Source of the DNA: Marinilabiliales bacterium
GTDB taxonomy: Bacteria > Bacteroidota > Bacteroidia > Bacteroidales > PUMT01
Assembly (NCBI GenBank): GCA_007695015.1
Contig: REEN01000039.1
Span: 1-41,517 of the forward strand
Reading direction: 5' to 3'
DNA: 41,517 nt
Position 1 is the first letter of the stretch, and every line of letters begins with the position of its first letter. The position numbers and the translations under genes were made by a program. Below are positions 7,239 through 16,725 of this stretch, piece by piece. The notes beneath the pieces are model-generated. The model saw only the letters and a program-made list of their open reading frames with translations, was not told the origin of the DNA and did not search any database.

Positions 7239-9371
7239 ATGGATAAAACGGAAACCTGGCCAGGAAGGCCCTATCCTTTGGGTGCCAGGTACGACGGCAA
7301 AGGTGTCAACTTCGCACTGTTTGCCGAAAACGCATGGGGAGTTGAGCTTTGCCTGTACGACAATGACGGAGCTGAGACAAACCGCATTAAAGTGGTGGAG
7401 CGGACCCATAACAGCTGGCATGTATATATACCCGGACTGAGACCGGGCCAGCAGTACGGCTATAGGGTGCACGGTCCCTATGAGCCGGAAAAAGGCCTGA
7501 GGTTCAACCCTAACAAGCTTCTTATCGACCCCTATGCCAAAGCACTTAACGGAACAGGTAAGTGGAATAACGCCCTGTTCGGATATGAGATCGGGCATGA
7601 AAAGGGAGATCTGTCATTCAGCAAGACCGACAGCGCCCCTTACGTGCCCAAATGCGTTGTGATTGACGACCATTTTGACTGGGAAGGCGACACCCTGCTT
7701 AAGATACCCCTGAATAAAACAGTTATTTACGAGCTGCATGTTAAGGGGTTTACCAGGCTTCATAAAGCCATACCCGAAGAGTTGCGGGGCACGTATGCCG
7801 GACTTGCACACCCCGAAACGATATCCTATCTGCAGAAACTGGGCGTAAATGCAGTTGAGCTGATGCCGGTTCACCAGTTTGTCAACGACAGGCATCTGAT
7901 TGACAATAACCTGACCAACTACTGGGGATACAACAGCATCAATTTCTTCGCCCCCCATCCTGCCTACAGCGCCAGCGGCGGCGGCGGACAGGAGCAGGTG
8001 AGCGAATTCAAGGATATGGTCAGGGAACTGCACAAGGCAGGGATTGAAGTGATCATAGATGTGGTGTACAATCATACAGGAGAAGGCAACCACCTGGGTC
8101 CCACAATAAGCTTTCGCGGAATTGACAATATGTCATACTACAGGCTTATGGAGGATGACCGCAGGCACTACATGGACTATACAGGAACAGGAAATACCCT
8201 CAACACCGTTCACCCTACAATTCTGAGGCTTATCATGGACAGCCTGCGATACTGGGTAACCGAGATGCATGTCGACGGTTTCAGGTTTGATCTTGCAACA
8301 GCGCTGGCCAGGGAGTTCAGCGACGTGGACAAGTGGGGTTCATTTTTTGACGTGCTTCACCAGGATCCCGTGCTGTCGCAGGTTAAGCTCATAGCTGAAC
8401 CCTGGGATATAGGCGAGAACGGTTACCAGGTTGGCAACTTCCCTGCCGGCTGGCTGGAGTGGAACGGCAGGTACAGGGACAGCATGCGCGAATTCTGGAG
8501 GGGTGAGAATGAGATGCTACCCGAATTTGCAAACCGCATAACGGGAAGCTCGGACCTCTATTTCGATGACTGGCGCAGGCCGGTGGCCAGCATCAACTTC
8601 ATTACCGCACATGACGGGTTTACACTGCGGGACCTGGTATCATACAACAACAAACACAACGATGCCAACAAGGAAGAGAGCAAAGACGGCGAGGACCATA
8701 ACCGTTCGTGGAACTGCGGGGTGGAAGGTGAAACCGGTGATGAAAAGATCATCAGCCTCCGGAAAAAACAGGTAAGGAACTTCCTGGCAACCCTGTTTCT
8801 CTCACAGGGCATTCCCATGCTGCTTGCCGGCGACGAAATGTGGCGCACCCAGAAAGGGAACAATAATGCCTATTGCCAGGATAACGAAATATCGTGGGTG
8901 GATTGGGACCAAACCGATGGGCAGATGGTTAAGTTTGTGTCCGGACTAATACGTTTAAGGCTCGAACATCCCGTCTTCTGCCGTACCAGGTGGTTCAGGA
9001 GCGAACCTGTAAACGGTGCAAGGGTTAAGGATATTGAATGGTTCCTTCCGGAGGGCAATACCATGAGCCTTGAGCACTGGAACACCTCATTTGCCAAATC
9101 GATAGGTGTGTTCCTTTCGGGCGAGGGGATCATAAGCCGCGACCCGAGGGGGAACAGGATAGTGGATGACAGTTTTTACCTGATGTTCAACGCTCATGAC
9201 GACACCGTCATATTCAGGCTGCCCACTGAGGAATACGGAAACTCCTGGCAAAAAGTGATCGATACGCACGATTGTTTTGTTTCGGAGGAGGGAGGCCCGG
9301 AATATGGATCCGGAAACGAGATTTATCTTGACGGGCGTTCGGTGGTGCTGCTGATGTGCAAAAAGAAGTAA
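7239..9371 (+). CDS. glgX: Glycogen debranching enzyme (isoamylase type, GlgX)
   Basis: This 710-residue GH13 enzyme hydrolyses alpha-1,6 branch points of glycogen or limit dextrins. The N-terminal CBM48-like domain (PYPLGARYDGKGVNFALFAE, from about residue 11) is followed by the catalytic barrel. Conserved regions include DVVYNHTGEG, VDGFRFDLATALARE with nucleophile Asp351, IAEPWDIG with acid/base Glu387, and FITAHDGFTLRDL with the transition-state Asp. The length fits GlgX. It is first in a glgX-treZ-treY/malQ run, where debranching would supply linear maltodextrins to TreY. A terminator just upstream separates it from the DJ-1-like gene, so its promoter should lie within about 7200-7238, though none is clear. 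Confidence 0.95.
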   Translation: MDKTETWPGRPYPLGARYDGKGVNFALFAENAWGVELCLYDNDGAETNRIKVVERTHNSWHVYIPGLRPGQQYGYRVHGPYEPEKGLRFNPNKLLIDPYAKALNGTGKWNNALFGYEIGHEKGDLSFSKTDSAPYVPKCVVIDDHFDWEGDTLLKIPLNKTVIYELHVKGFTRLHKAIPEELRGTYAGLAHPETISYLQKLGVNAVELMPVHQFVNDRHLIDNNLTNYWGYNSINFFAPHPAYSASGGGGQEQVSEFKDMVRELHKAGIEVIIDVVYNHTGEGNHLGPTISFRGIDNMSYYRLMEDDRRHYMDYTGTGNTLNTVHPTILRLIMDSLRYWVTEMHVDGFRFDLATALAREFSDVDKWGSFFDVLHQDPVLSQVKLIAEPWDIGENGYQVGNFPAGWLEWNGRYRDSMREFWRGENEMLPEFANRITGSSDLYFDDWRRPVASINFITAHDGFTLRDLVSYNNKHNDANKEESKDGEDHNRSWNCGVEGETGDEKIISLRKKQVRNFLATLFLSQGIPMLLAGDEMWRTQKGNNNAYCQDNEISWVDWDQTDGQMVKFVSGLIRLRLEHPVFCRTRWFRSEPVNGARVKDIEWFLPEGNTMSLEHWNTSFAKSIGVFLSGEGIISRDPRGNRIVDDSFYLMFNAHDDTVIFRLPTEEYGNSWQKVIDTHDCFVSEEGGPEYGSGNEIYLDGRSVVLLMCKKK

Positions 9372-9443
9372 AACACCATGACATTGAAATGATCAGCCTT
9401 TTAAGGATTACTCAACGGCACAGTTATTTTAAACCCCAAGATA

Positions 9444-11273
9444 ATGCTTAAAGCCCCCCTGGAAAATAGAGAGCTTGGGATGACCCTCCTGCCTGAAGGA
9501 GGCGCCAGTTTCCTGTTCTGGTCGCCGGCAGCATCCAAAGCTGCCATTGAGGTAGAGAACAAGGGCCTGTTCCAGCTTGACAGTAAGGAGCATGGTTATC
9601 ATGAAGGCCTGCTTGCCGGCATAGAGGCGGGCGACAGGTACATGGTTGTGATTGACGGTAAAACAAAAATACCCGATCCGGTTTCACTTTATCAGCCCGA
9701 GGGGGTGCATTCACAATCGGAGGTGGTTGACCTGTCCCGGATAACACGGTCTGTTGCTGCCGGACCGGGTAGAGAGGTTGGGGGACTGGTAATTTATGAG
9801 TTGCATACAGGGACATTTACCCCGGAAGGCTCCTTCGAAGGCATTATTAAAAAGCTGGACTACCTGTCCGCTTTGGGCATAAACGCCATAGAGCTGATGC
9901 CGGTGGCACAGTTTCCGGGAACCCGTAACTGGGGATATGACGGAGTGTATCCCTTCGCAGTACAGAACTCTTACGGGGGGCCGGAAAAATTGGCCCGGTT
10001 AGTGAATGAGTGCCACAAAAAGGATATTGCAGTAATACTTGATGTGGTTTACAACCACCTGGGTCCCGAAGGAAATTATCTTCCGGCCGCAGGACCCTAT
10101 TTTACCGGAAAATACACAACCCCTTGGGGCAGCGCTCTCAACTTTGACGACAGGTGGTCTCACGGGGTGCGGAGATACTTCATAGAGAATGCTCTTATGT
10201 GGCTGAGGGATTATGGTGTGGACGGACTGCGCCTTGATGCCGTGCACGCCATATGGGATTTCGGGGCCAGGCATTTCCTTGCCGAGCTTTCTGATCATGT
10301 TGCCGGACTGAACCGGTTAACCGGCAGAAATCACTTCCTTATAGGCGAGTGCGACCTTAACGATTCAAGATATATCACTTCCGCCGGGGAAGGCGGAATG
10401 GGCCTGGACTGCCAGTGGTGCGACGAGTTTCACCACGCCCTCCATGCCAGGCTTACCGGTGAACGGCAAGGCTATTATTCCGATTTCGGCACAACATCAC
10501 ACCTGGTTGATGCATATAACAACGCATATGTCTATGACGGCCGGTATTCGGAATACCGCAAAAGGATCTTTGGCAGTTCAGCAAAAGGAATACCGGGTGA
10601 CAGGTTTGTAGTTTTTACCCAGAACCATGACCAGGCGGGCAACAGGATGCTGGGTGAGAGGACCGGCACATTGCTCGGTTTTGAATCCCTCAAGCTGGCA
10701 GCCGGTGTAATGTTTGTAAGTCCGTTCATACCAATGTTGTTCATGGGCGAGGAGTACGGCGAGAAAAACCCTTTTCTCTATTTTACCAGCCACGGCGACA
10801 AGGATCTGATCACGGCCGTAAGGGAGGGACGGAAAAGGGAGTTTGCCGATTTTATTGGCAAGGGCGAACCACCCGATCCGCAGTCCCCGCAAACATTCAA
10901 AAGATCACTGCTATCATGGGATATTGACGGTGATGATAAAAAACAGAAACTTCTGGCGTTTTACAAAAAGATGATTGAACTGAAAAAGACCCACCCTGAC
11001 CTTAAACCGGGAGGCCGTGATCATGTAAGGGCTGCCGAAGCTGCCAATGGTGATATGGTGGTTATCAGGAGTGCAGGGCTGACAGTGCTTATAAACTTTT
11101 CTGTGAAGTCCGGCAATCTGCCGGTAGCCGGGGGTCCTTCAGGTTCGTGCAATATTTTGCTCTATTCGGCACACCAAAGGTGGGGAGGACCTGTAAGTGA
11201 GTTCGCCTCGCTGCTCGACGAAAAGGGTTCACTTATGATTGAACCACAGTCAATAATGATATTGTCGGATTAA
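9444..11273 (+). CDS. treZ: Malto-oligosyltrehalose trehalohydrolase (TreZ)
   Basis: This 609-residue GH13 enzyme releases trehalose from the end of maltooligosyltrehalose made by TreY. It has an N-terminal carbohydrate-module-like domain, then the barrel with DVVYNHLGPEGNYL, DGLRLDAVHAIWD (nucleophile Asp265), IGECDLND (acid/base Glu302) and QNHDQAGNRMLGER. The DAVHAIxD and ECDLND patterns separate TreZ from the branching enzyme GlgB, its nearest lookalike. It starts 72 nt after glgX and ends 39 nt before the treY-malQ fusion, as expected for an operon. The ATG at 9444 is the first plausible start. Confidence 0.94.
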   Translation: MLKAPLENRELGMTLLPEGGASFLFWSPAASKAAIEVENKGLFQLDSKEHGYHEGLLAGIEAGDRYMVVIDGKTKIPDPVSLYQPEGVHSQSEVVDLSRITRSVAAGPGREVGGLVIYELHTGTFTPEGSFEGIIKKLDYLSALGINAIELMPVAQFPGTRNWGYDGVYPFAVQNSYGGPEKLARLVNECHKKDIAVILDVVYNHLGPEGNYLPAAGPYFTGKYTTPWGSALNFDDRWSHGVRRYFIENALMWLRDYGVDGLRLDAVHAIWDFGARHFLAELSDHVAGLNRLTGRNHFLIGECDLNDSRYITSAGEGGMGLDCQWCDEFHHALHARLTGERQGYYSDFGTTSHLVDAYNNAYVYDGRYSEYRKRIFGSSAKGIPGDRFVVFTQNHDQAGNRMLGERTGTLLGFESLKLAAGVMFVSPFIPMLFMGEEYGEKNPFLYFTSHGDKDLITAVREGRKREFADFIGKGEPPDPQSPQTFKRSLLSWDIDGDDKKQKLLAFYKKMIELKKTHPDLKPGGRDHVRAAEAANGDMVVIRSAGLTVLINFSVKSGNLPVAGGPSGSCNILLYSAHQRWGGPVSEFASLLDEKGSLMIEPQSIMILSD

Positions 11274-11312
11274 TAAACTGCCCCGCCGTCTTTAACAAAA
11301 AAAACCTATACA

Positions 11313-14300
11313 ATGTACAATCCGGTCTCAAGCTACAGGATACAGTTCAACAGTTCATTCACCCTGGATGACCTTGAGCATTATCTGGCATACCTGGTCA
11401 GGCTGGGCGTAAAAAGCATTTATGCCTCCCCGGTATTCAGGGCCACACCCGGCAGCAGCCACGGATATGACGTCACAGATCCGCTGTCGGTCAATCCTGA
11501 AACAGGTACTGATGATGAGCTGCAGCGGTTGTCACTTATGCTCAAAGAAAATGGCATGGGCTGGATCCAGGATATTGTCCCCAACCACATGGCCTATCAT
11601 CCTGACAATCGCTGGATATGGGACCTTCTTGAAAAGGGGCCTGCCTCTGAATACGCCGGAATGTTTGATGTTGAACCGGAAGTGGCCGGAGGAAAAGAAA
11701 AATTAATGCTGCCATTCCTGGGAAGCACAGCCGACAGGGCGATCCACAAACTCGAACTGCAGGTGGTCCTGCACCGGGGGAGTATCGCTGTAAAATACTT
11801 TGACAACCTCTACCCCGCAAGTTTCGAATCATTCCGGTCACTCCTCACATCTGGCCTCAAAGAGGCACCCGACTGCCTGAAGCTTGTATGGAACAGGTAC
11901 AGGCTGCAGGAAATGGAGGCCGACAGAGATTTCCTTAACGGAGATTGGGAGGTCATCAAAGATGAGATCGCGGGTTTTTGCGAGTCCGATCCTGAAATGC
12001 AGGCCTGGGCCGCCAGGATACTCAAGAAGATAAACAGCAGTCCCCCTTCAATAATCACATTCCTTGATCAGCAGCACTACGAGCCCTGTTACTGGAAAGA
12101 GACCTCTGACCGCATCAACTACAGGAGGTTCTTCACAGTCAACGGCCTGATCTGCCTCCGGAGCGACAATAGAGAGATGGTGGAAAAACACCACGCCCTT
12201 ATCCGTGAGCTGGCGGGACGGGGAGTTATTGACGGGTTGAGGGTGGATCATGTCGACGGACTTGCCGGTCCCGCCCAATACCTGCACACCCTGAGGGAAA
12301 TAGCCGGCAGTAACAAGTATATCGTGGTTGAAAAGATTCTGGAACGGGGTGAAAAGATTCCCGGTAAATGGCAGGTGGAGGGGACCAGCGGGTACGACTT
12401 CCTGGCCCTGGTGAACAACCTCATGGTAAACAGGAGAGGCTACACCTGGATGAAAAAGTTTTACCGCAGATTCACCGGTGAAAAGGCAGACCCGGGCGAC
12501 ATTATTTACGAATGCAAAAAGCTTATCCTGGAAACTCACATGAATGGAGAAACCCGGAATATCTTCAAAATGTTCGAAGAGCTTTCCGGCTGTGCGAAAG
12601 AGATGGGTGTAGGAGACTGGCACGGCAGAAAGGATATCACCCCCGGTTCAATGAAAGAGGCCTTGTGCGAATTCATGCTGGCGTACCCGGTTTACCGGCT
12701 GTACCCGGAAGAGTATCCCCTGCCCCGGGAAATCCGGCAACCGGCAGCACAGATCTTCAGCATGGCCCTGAAAAGAAACAGGCATCTTAAGAATGAGTTA
12801 CATATACTGGAAAAGATGATGCTGGCTGAAAAAGCCGGCGAACGTTACTTCAGCCTCCTGAATGAGTTCTTCACGCGCCTCAACCAGTATACCGGTCCCC
12901 TCTCGGCCAAGGGGGTGGAAGACACCGCCATGTACCGTTACAGCTGCTTTATTGCCGGTAACGAGGTCGGCGACCACCTGTATGACAGGGGCATGGCGGC
13001 AGAAGATTTTCACAAGGCAATGTCGGAAAAGCTTGAAGAAAACCCCCTTGCAATGAACTGCACCTCGACCCACGACACAAAACGTGGTGAGGATGTGCGG
13101 GCCAGGCTTAACGCGCTGGGTGATCTGTACAGAGAATGGAAAAAACTGGTTGCAAAATGGGAAAGACACAACCGCAAGCTCAAAAAGGAGGTCCCTGCAA
13201 GATCATCCGATGCTCAAGGCAGCAGCACTAAAGCGATGGCAAGGCCGGGTATGGGAAAGATCGAAATGATTAAGCAGCAGACTGAAAAAGAGATCCACTC
13301 CGGTAAGGAGCCTGCAATGATTACTGCTCCGTCGGCCGTCGAGGAGTATTTCATATACCAGACCATCGCCGGCACATTACCGTTTGACGGAAACCCCGAT
13401 AATGATTATAAAAAACGGATTGACGAATACATAATGAAGGCCCTGCGGGAGGCAAAACAGAACAGCTCATGGGAGGAGCCCGACGAACAGTACGAAAGGG
13501 CGGTATGCAGCTTCGCCGGTTCGCTGCTGAAACCCGGCAGCACTTTCTTTAAAACCCTGCTGCCTTTCCACGGGAAGCTGGCCGCCGCGGGAATTGTAAA
13601 TTCCCTGTCACAGCTATCACTTAAATGCTGTTCGCCCGGCATACCCGACATTTACCGTGGCACCGAATTGTGGGATCTCAGCCTCGTTGATCCCGACAAC
13701 AGGAGGCCTGCAGACCTGGGAATGCTTGATGAAATGCTCACCCGGATAACCGGTGCATGGCACCGCGATAAAAAGAAGACAACAACGAAACTCCTTTCAA
13801 AGGCGGGTGACGGCCGGATAAAATTATTACTCACATCACTACTTCTGAATATCAGGAAGCAGGACCCGGACCTGTTCACCGCCGGCGACTATATACCGCT
13901 TGCAACAGCCGGGAGGCTGGCCAACAGGATATTGGCATTCGCCCGCAAACGGGGTAACAGGTGGCTGCTCTGCATAGTCCCCATTCACGCCGGTGCGCAG
14001 CCAATATTGAAAGGGAAGGGCAATATCAGGCCATCCGCATGGAAAGACACCCGCATTATACTTCCGGCAGGAGCGCCTGTGAAGTGGGAAAACCGTTTCA
14101 CCGGACAGGAGACCGAAACCGTGGAAAACACTGATGACCGGCTGCAGGGCTTTATCCCTGTAAAGGAGCTGTTCAGCGACCTTCCCGTGGCGGTACTCAG
14201 CGGCAGCACCCTCGTTTCCGGGCGCAGTGCAGGCATCCTGCTTCATATATCCTCCCTTCCGGGGAGATACGGGACAGGAGACTTCGGCAGGGAGGCCCGC

Positions 14301-15740
14301 CGGTTCGTTGATTTTCTCTCCAGGGCATCGCAGACTTACTGGCAGACCCTGCCACTTTCGCCGGTTACGGCCATGCAGGCCTGGTCACCCTACTCATCGC
14401 CCTCAGCCTTTGCGCTCAACACCCTGCTTATTGACCCCGAGCAATTGTACTTCGGGGGACTTATCAGGGAGTCTGACCTGGAAGCGGGAGCTTTCAGGAA
14501 AAGTGACAAGGTCAACCACAAGAGAGCCGGTGAATTCAGGGCCGCGCTTCTTGAAAAGGCCTGGGAAAATGCGAGGGAAACACCGGAAAGTGAACTTTAC
14601 ATCCAGTTTGAAGAATTTTGCCGCAAGGAGGCCTACTGGCTCGACGATTACAGCCTGTTCACCGCTATCAGCGCTAACAGGGGCGGCAACCCCTGGTACA
14701 GGTGGCCCGCCCCGCTGAGGGACCGTCATGAAAAAGCTATGAAGACCCTTCGGTACGAGCTGGCAGACAAGATCATGCCGGTCAGGTTCAGCCAGTTCAT
14801 AGCATACCGCCAGTGGATGAGCCTGAAACAATATGCCAACGCAAAGGGTATCCGCATCTTCGGCGACATCCCGTTCTACGTAAGCTACAACAGCGCCGAC
14901 GTGTGGGCAAACAGGCCGCTCTTCAACCTCCGCGAAAGCGGTAAAATGAAAACCGTGGCCGGAGTGCCACCCGACTATTTCGACAGTAACGGGCAACTGT
15001 GGAACATGCCGGTATATGACTGGCAACGGCTGAAGGATACCGGCTACGAATGGTGGCTCAGCAGGCTTGCGAAGAACCTTGAGCTGTTCGACCTGCTGCG
15101 CCTCGACCACTTCAGGGCTTTCTCGGCTTTCTGGGAGGTGCCGGCTGGAAGCAGAACGGCTGCAGGTGGAAAATGGACCAGGGGACCCGGCGCCGGGTTC
15201 CTGGAAGCTGTAAAGGATAAGTTCCCGTCAATGCCCTTTGTGGCGGAAGACCTTGGAGACATAGACAGCGATGTGTATGAGCTGAGGGACATGTTCGGAC
15301 TGCCGGGCATGCAGGTATTGCAGTTCAGCTTCGGCCGCGACATGGCATCCAGTATCCATACACCCCATAACCATAAGGTTAATTCACTGGTCTATACGGG
15401 TACGCACGATAACAACACCATCCGGGGCTGGTTTGATAGTGAGCTCGACAAGGCAGGAAAAGCGAGGCTTGCAGATTATGCGGGCCGGAGAGTGAAAGGC
15501 GCTGATGTCCATCACGTGCTCACCAGGATGGCCCATGCCTCTGCAGCTGCCACCGCCATCGTACCGTTCCAGGATTATATGGGACTGGGACGCCGGGCGC
15601 GGATAAACACCCCTGCAACAGCCCGCGGCAACTGGCAGTGGAAACTGAAGGACCTCTCGCCCTGCAACGATCTGGAGGATACCGTCAGCAGGCTTACAGT
15701 CTTATATAACAGGGGCATGAACGACCTCGCGGAAACATAA
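11313..15740 (+). CDS. Fused malto-oligosyltrehalose synthase / 4-alpha-glucanotransferase (TreY-MalQ)
   Basis: This single 1475-residue frame joins two enzymes. Residues 1 to about 965 are TreY: YRIQF near the start, IQDIVPNHMAYH, GLRVDHVDGL, VVEKIL, the TreY hallmark STHDTKRGEDVRARL, and GIPDIYRGTELWDLSLVDPDNRR. From about residue 970 a complete MalQ (GH77) begins with AGILLHISSLPGRYGTGDFG and continues through FGDIPFYVSYNSADVWANR, PPDYFDSNGQLWNMP, LLRLDHFRAF, VAEDLGD and YTGTHDNNTIRGW. TreY isomerises the reducing end of maltodextrin into a trehalose unit; MalQ disproportionates short maltooligosaccharides. TreY and MalQ are usually separate genes of about 700-900 and 500-700 residues. About 45 residues of low-complexity sequence (about 626-672) interrupt the TreY part. 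No stop or frameshift separates the halves. Confidence 0.93.
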   Translation: MYNPVSSYRIQFNSSFTLDDLEHYLAYLVRLGVKSIYASPVFRATPGSSHGYDVTDPLSVNPETGTDDELQRLSLMLKENGMGWIQDIVPNHMAYHPDNRWIWDLLEKGPASEYAGMFDVEPEVAGGKEKLMLPFLGSTADRAIHKLELQVVLHRGSIAVKYFDNLYPASFESFRSLLTSGLKEAPDCLKLVWNRYRLQEMEADRDFLNGDWEVIKDEIAGFCESDPEMQAWAARILKKINSSPPSIITFLDQQHYEPCYWKETSDRINYRRFFTVNGLICLRSDNREMVEKHHALIRELAGRGVIDGLRVDHVDGLAGPAQYLHTLREIAGSNKYIVVEKILERGEKIPGKWQVEGTSGYDFLALVNNLMVNRRGYTWMKKFYRRFTGEKADPGDIIYECKKLILETHMNGETRNIFKMFEELSGCAKEMGVGDWHGRKDITPGSMKEALCEFMLAYPVYRLYPEEYPLPREIRQPAAQIFSMALKRNRHLKNELHILEKMMLAEKAGERYFSLLNEFFTRLNQYTGPLSAKGVEDTAMYRYSCFIAGNEVGDHLYDRGMAAEDFHKAMSEKLEENPLAMNCTSTHDTKRGEDVRARLNALGDLYREWKKLVAKWERHNRKLKKEVPARSSDAQGSSTKAMARPGMGKIEMIKQQTEKEIHSGKEPAMITAPSAVEEYFIYQTIAGTLPFDGNPDNDYKKRIDEYIMKALREAKQNSSWEEPDEQYERAVCSFAGSLLKPGSTFFKTLLPFHGKLAAAGIVNSLSQLSLKCCSPGIPDIYRGTELWDLSLVDPDNRRPADLGMLDEMLTRITGAWHRDKKKTTTKLLSKAGDGRIKLLLTSLLLNIRKQDPDLFTAGDYIPLATAGRLANRILAFARKRGNRWLLCIVPIHAGAQPILKGKGNIRPSAWKDTRIILPAGAPVKWENRFTGQETETVENTDDRLQGFIPVKELFSDLPVAVLSGSTLVSGRSAGILLHISSLPGRYGTGDFGREARRFVDFLSRASQTYWQTLPLSPVTAMQAWSPYSSPSAFALNTLLIDPEQLYFGGLIRESDLEAGAFRKSDKVNHKRAGEFRAALLEKAWENARETPESELYIQFEEFCRKEAYWLDDYSLFTAISANRGGNPWYRWPAPLRDRHEKAMKTLRYELADKIMPVRFSQFIAYRQWMSLKQYANAKGIRIFGDIPFYVSYNSADVWANRPLFNLRESGKMKTVAGVPPDYFDSNGQLWNMPVYDWQRLKDTGYEWWLSRLAKNLELFDLLRLDHFRAFSAFWEVPAGSRTAAGGKWTRGPGAGFLEAVKDKFPSMPFVAEDLGDIDSDVYELRDMFGLPGMQVLQFSFGRDMASSIHTPHNHKVNSLVYTGTHDNNTIRGWFDSELDKAGKARLADYAGRRVKGADVHHVLTRMAHASAAATAIVPFQDYMGLGRRARINTPATARGNWQWKLKDLSPCNDLEDTVSRLTVLYNRGMNDLAET

Positions 15741-15877
15741 AACACGCGGCCGACAGCATCTTTGAGCAGACAGGGACAGCCGCCATATACTTGTCGGGAG
15801 CTGAAAGTTGCGGCACATATAAAAAGTTTTCATACATTCGCAAATCTAAAGCTGTTGGCAGAAAAACATTGTGAAAA

Positions 15878-16720
15878 ATGGCCCCCGATAACAATACCAA
15901 AGGTAGAAGAAACCTGAAGCCATGGCAGAAGAAGATGCATGAGGTCATTTTCGAGGCCGAAACCTTCTACGGACGCCTGTTTGACGAGATACTGCTCGGG
16001 ATGATCCTGCTCAGTATCGTAGTCGTGATGATGGAGAGCATTGCAGATTTAAGGGCTGCATACGGCCGGGAGCTGAATGCCGCAGAATGGTTTTTCACCC
16101 TTGCCTTTACCATTGAATATGGCCTGCGAATATCCTGTTCCGCCAACCCGAAGAAGTATATCTTCAGCTTCCTTGGCGTTGTCGACCTTCTTGCCATAAT
16201 ACCCACATATATTGCAGTCATCCTTCCCGAGGCACAGCCCTTTATTGTAATACGGGGCATCAGGCTGCTGAGGATCTACCGTATCCTTAAGCTATACAGG
16301 TTTATGCGTGCCGGGCACCTGCTGCTGCTGGCCATCCGGAACAGCTTTCGCAAGGTGTTGATATTCATGATGTTTATCCTTATACTGGTGATAATGCTCG
16401 GAAGCATCATGTACGTGGTAGAGCATGGAGACAATGGTTTCTTCAGTATACCGCTGAGCATTTACTGGGCTGTGATCACCCTGACCACCGTAGGCTATGG
16501 TGACATTGTACCGGTAACTGACCTGGGAAAGTTCATCGCAACGTTCATCATGCTTCTGGGTTACAGCATAATAGCCATCCCTACAGGTATTGTTTCCGTC
16601 GAGATATCCCGCTCATTCGGCGACCGCTACAGGAAAAGAACCGTCTGCAAATATTGTGACGAGCCCAACCACGAGCCCGAGGCCAATTTCTGCAAGATTT
16701 GTGGAGCAAGAATGGAATAG
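15878..16720 (+). CDS. Voltage-gated-type potassium channel with C-terminal zinc ribbon
   Basis: This 280-residue ion transporter has six likely membrane segments. A Kv-like S4 carries arginines about every third residue (IRGIRLLRIYRILKLYRF, about 125-142). The pore loop has the K+ filter TVGYGD (204-209), followed by S6. The last 25 residues hold CKYC and CKIC pairs (Cys257, 260, 272, 275), a compact zinc ribbon in place of the usual RCK/TrkA domain. It should conduct K+ across the inner membrane in response to voltage. It starts 137 nt after the treY-malQ fusion on the same strand and may be read through from that operon, giving a possible osmotic link. It is convergent with the amidotransferase-like gene, 5 nt away. 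Confidence 0.88.
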   Translation: MAPDNNTKGRRNLKPWQKKMHEVIFEAETFYGRLFDEILLGMILLSIVVVMMESIADLRAAYGRELNAAEWFFTLAFTIEYGLRISCSANPKKYIFSFLGVVDLLAIIPTYIAVILPEAQPFIVIRGIRLLRIYRILKLYRFMRAGHLLLLAIRNSFRKVLIFMMFILILVIMLGSIMYVVEHGDNGFFSIPLSIYWAVITLTTVGYGDIVPVTDLGKFIATFIMLLGYSIIAIPTGIVSVEISRSFGDRYRKRTVCKYCDEPNHEPEANFCKICGARME

Positions 16721-16725
16721 GCTGA

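Noticed and set aside
14403-15110. Long minus-strand frame of 235 codons inside the MalQ half.
   Set aside because: It is the shadow of a GC-rich coding sequence with clear MalQ motifs on the other strand, and its peptide resembles nothing I recognise.
11313-15740. Reading the treY-malQ frame as two genes with a missed stop.
   Set aside because: No stop or frame change occurs at the junction and both halves continue in the same frame, so a real fusion is the simpler reading.
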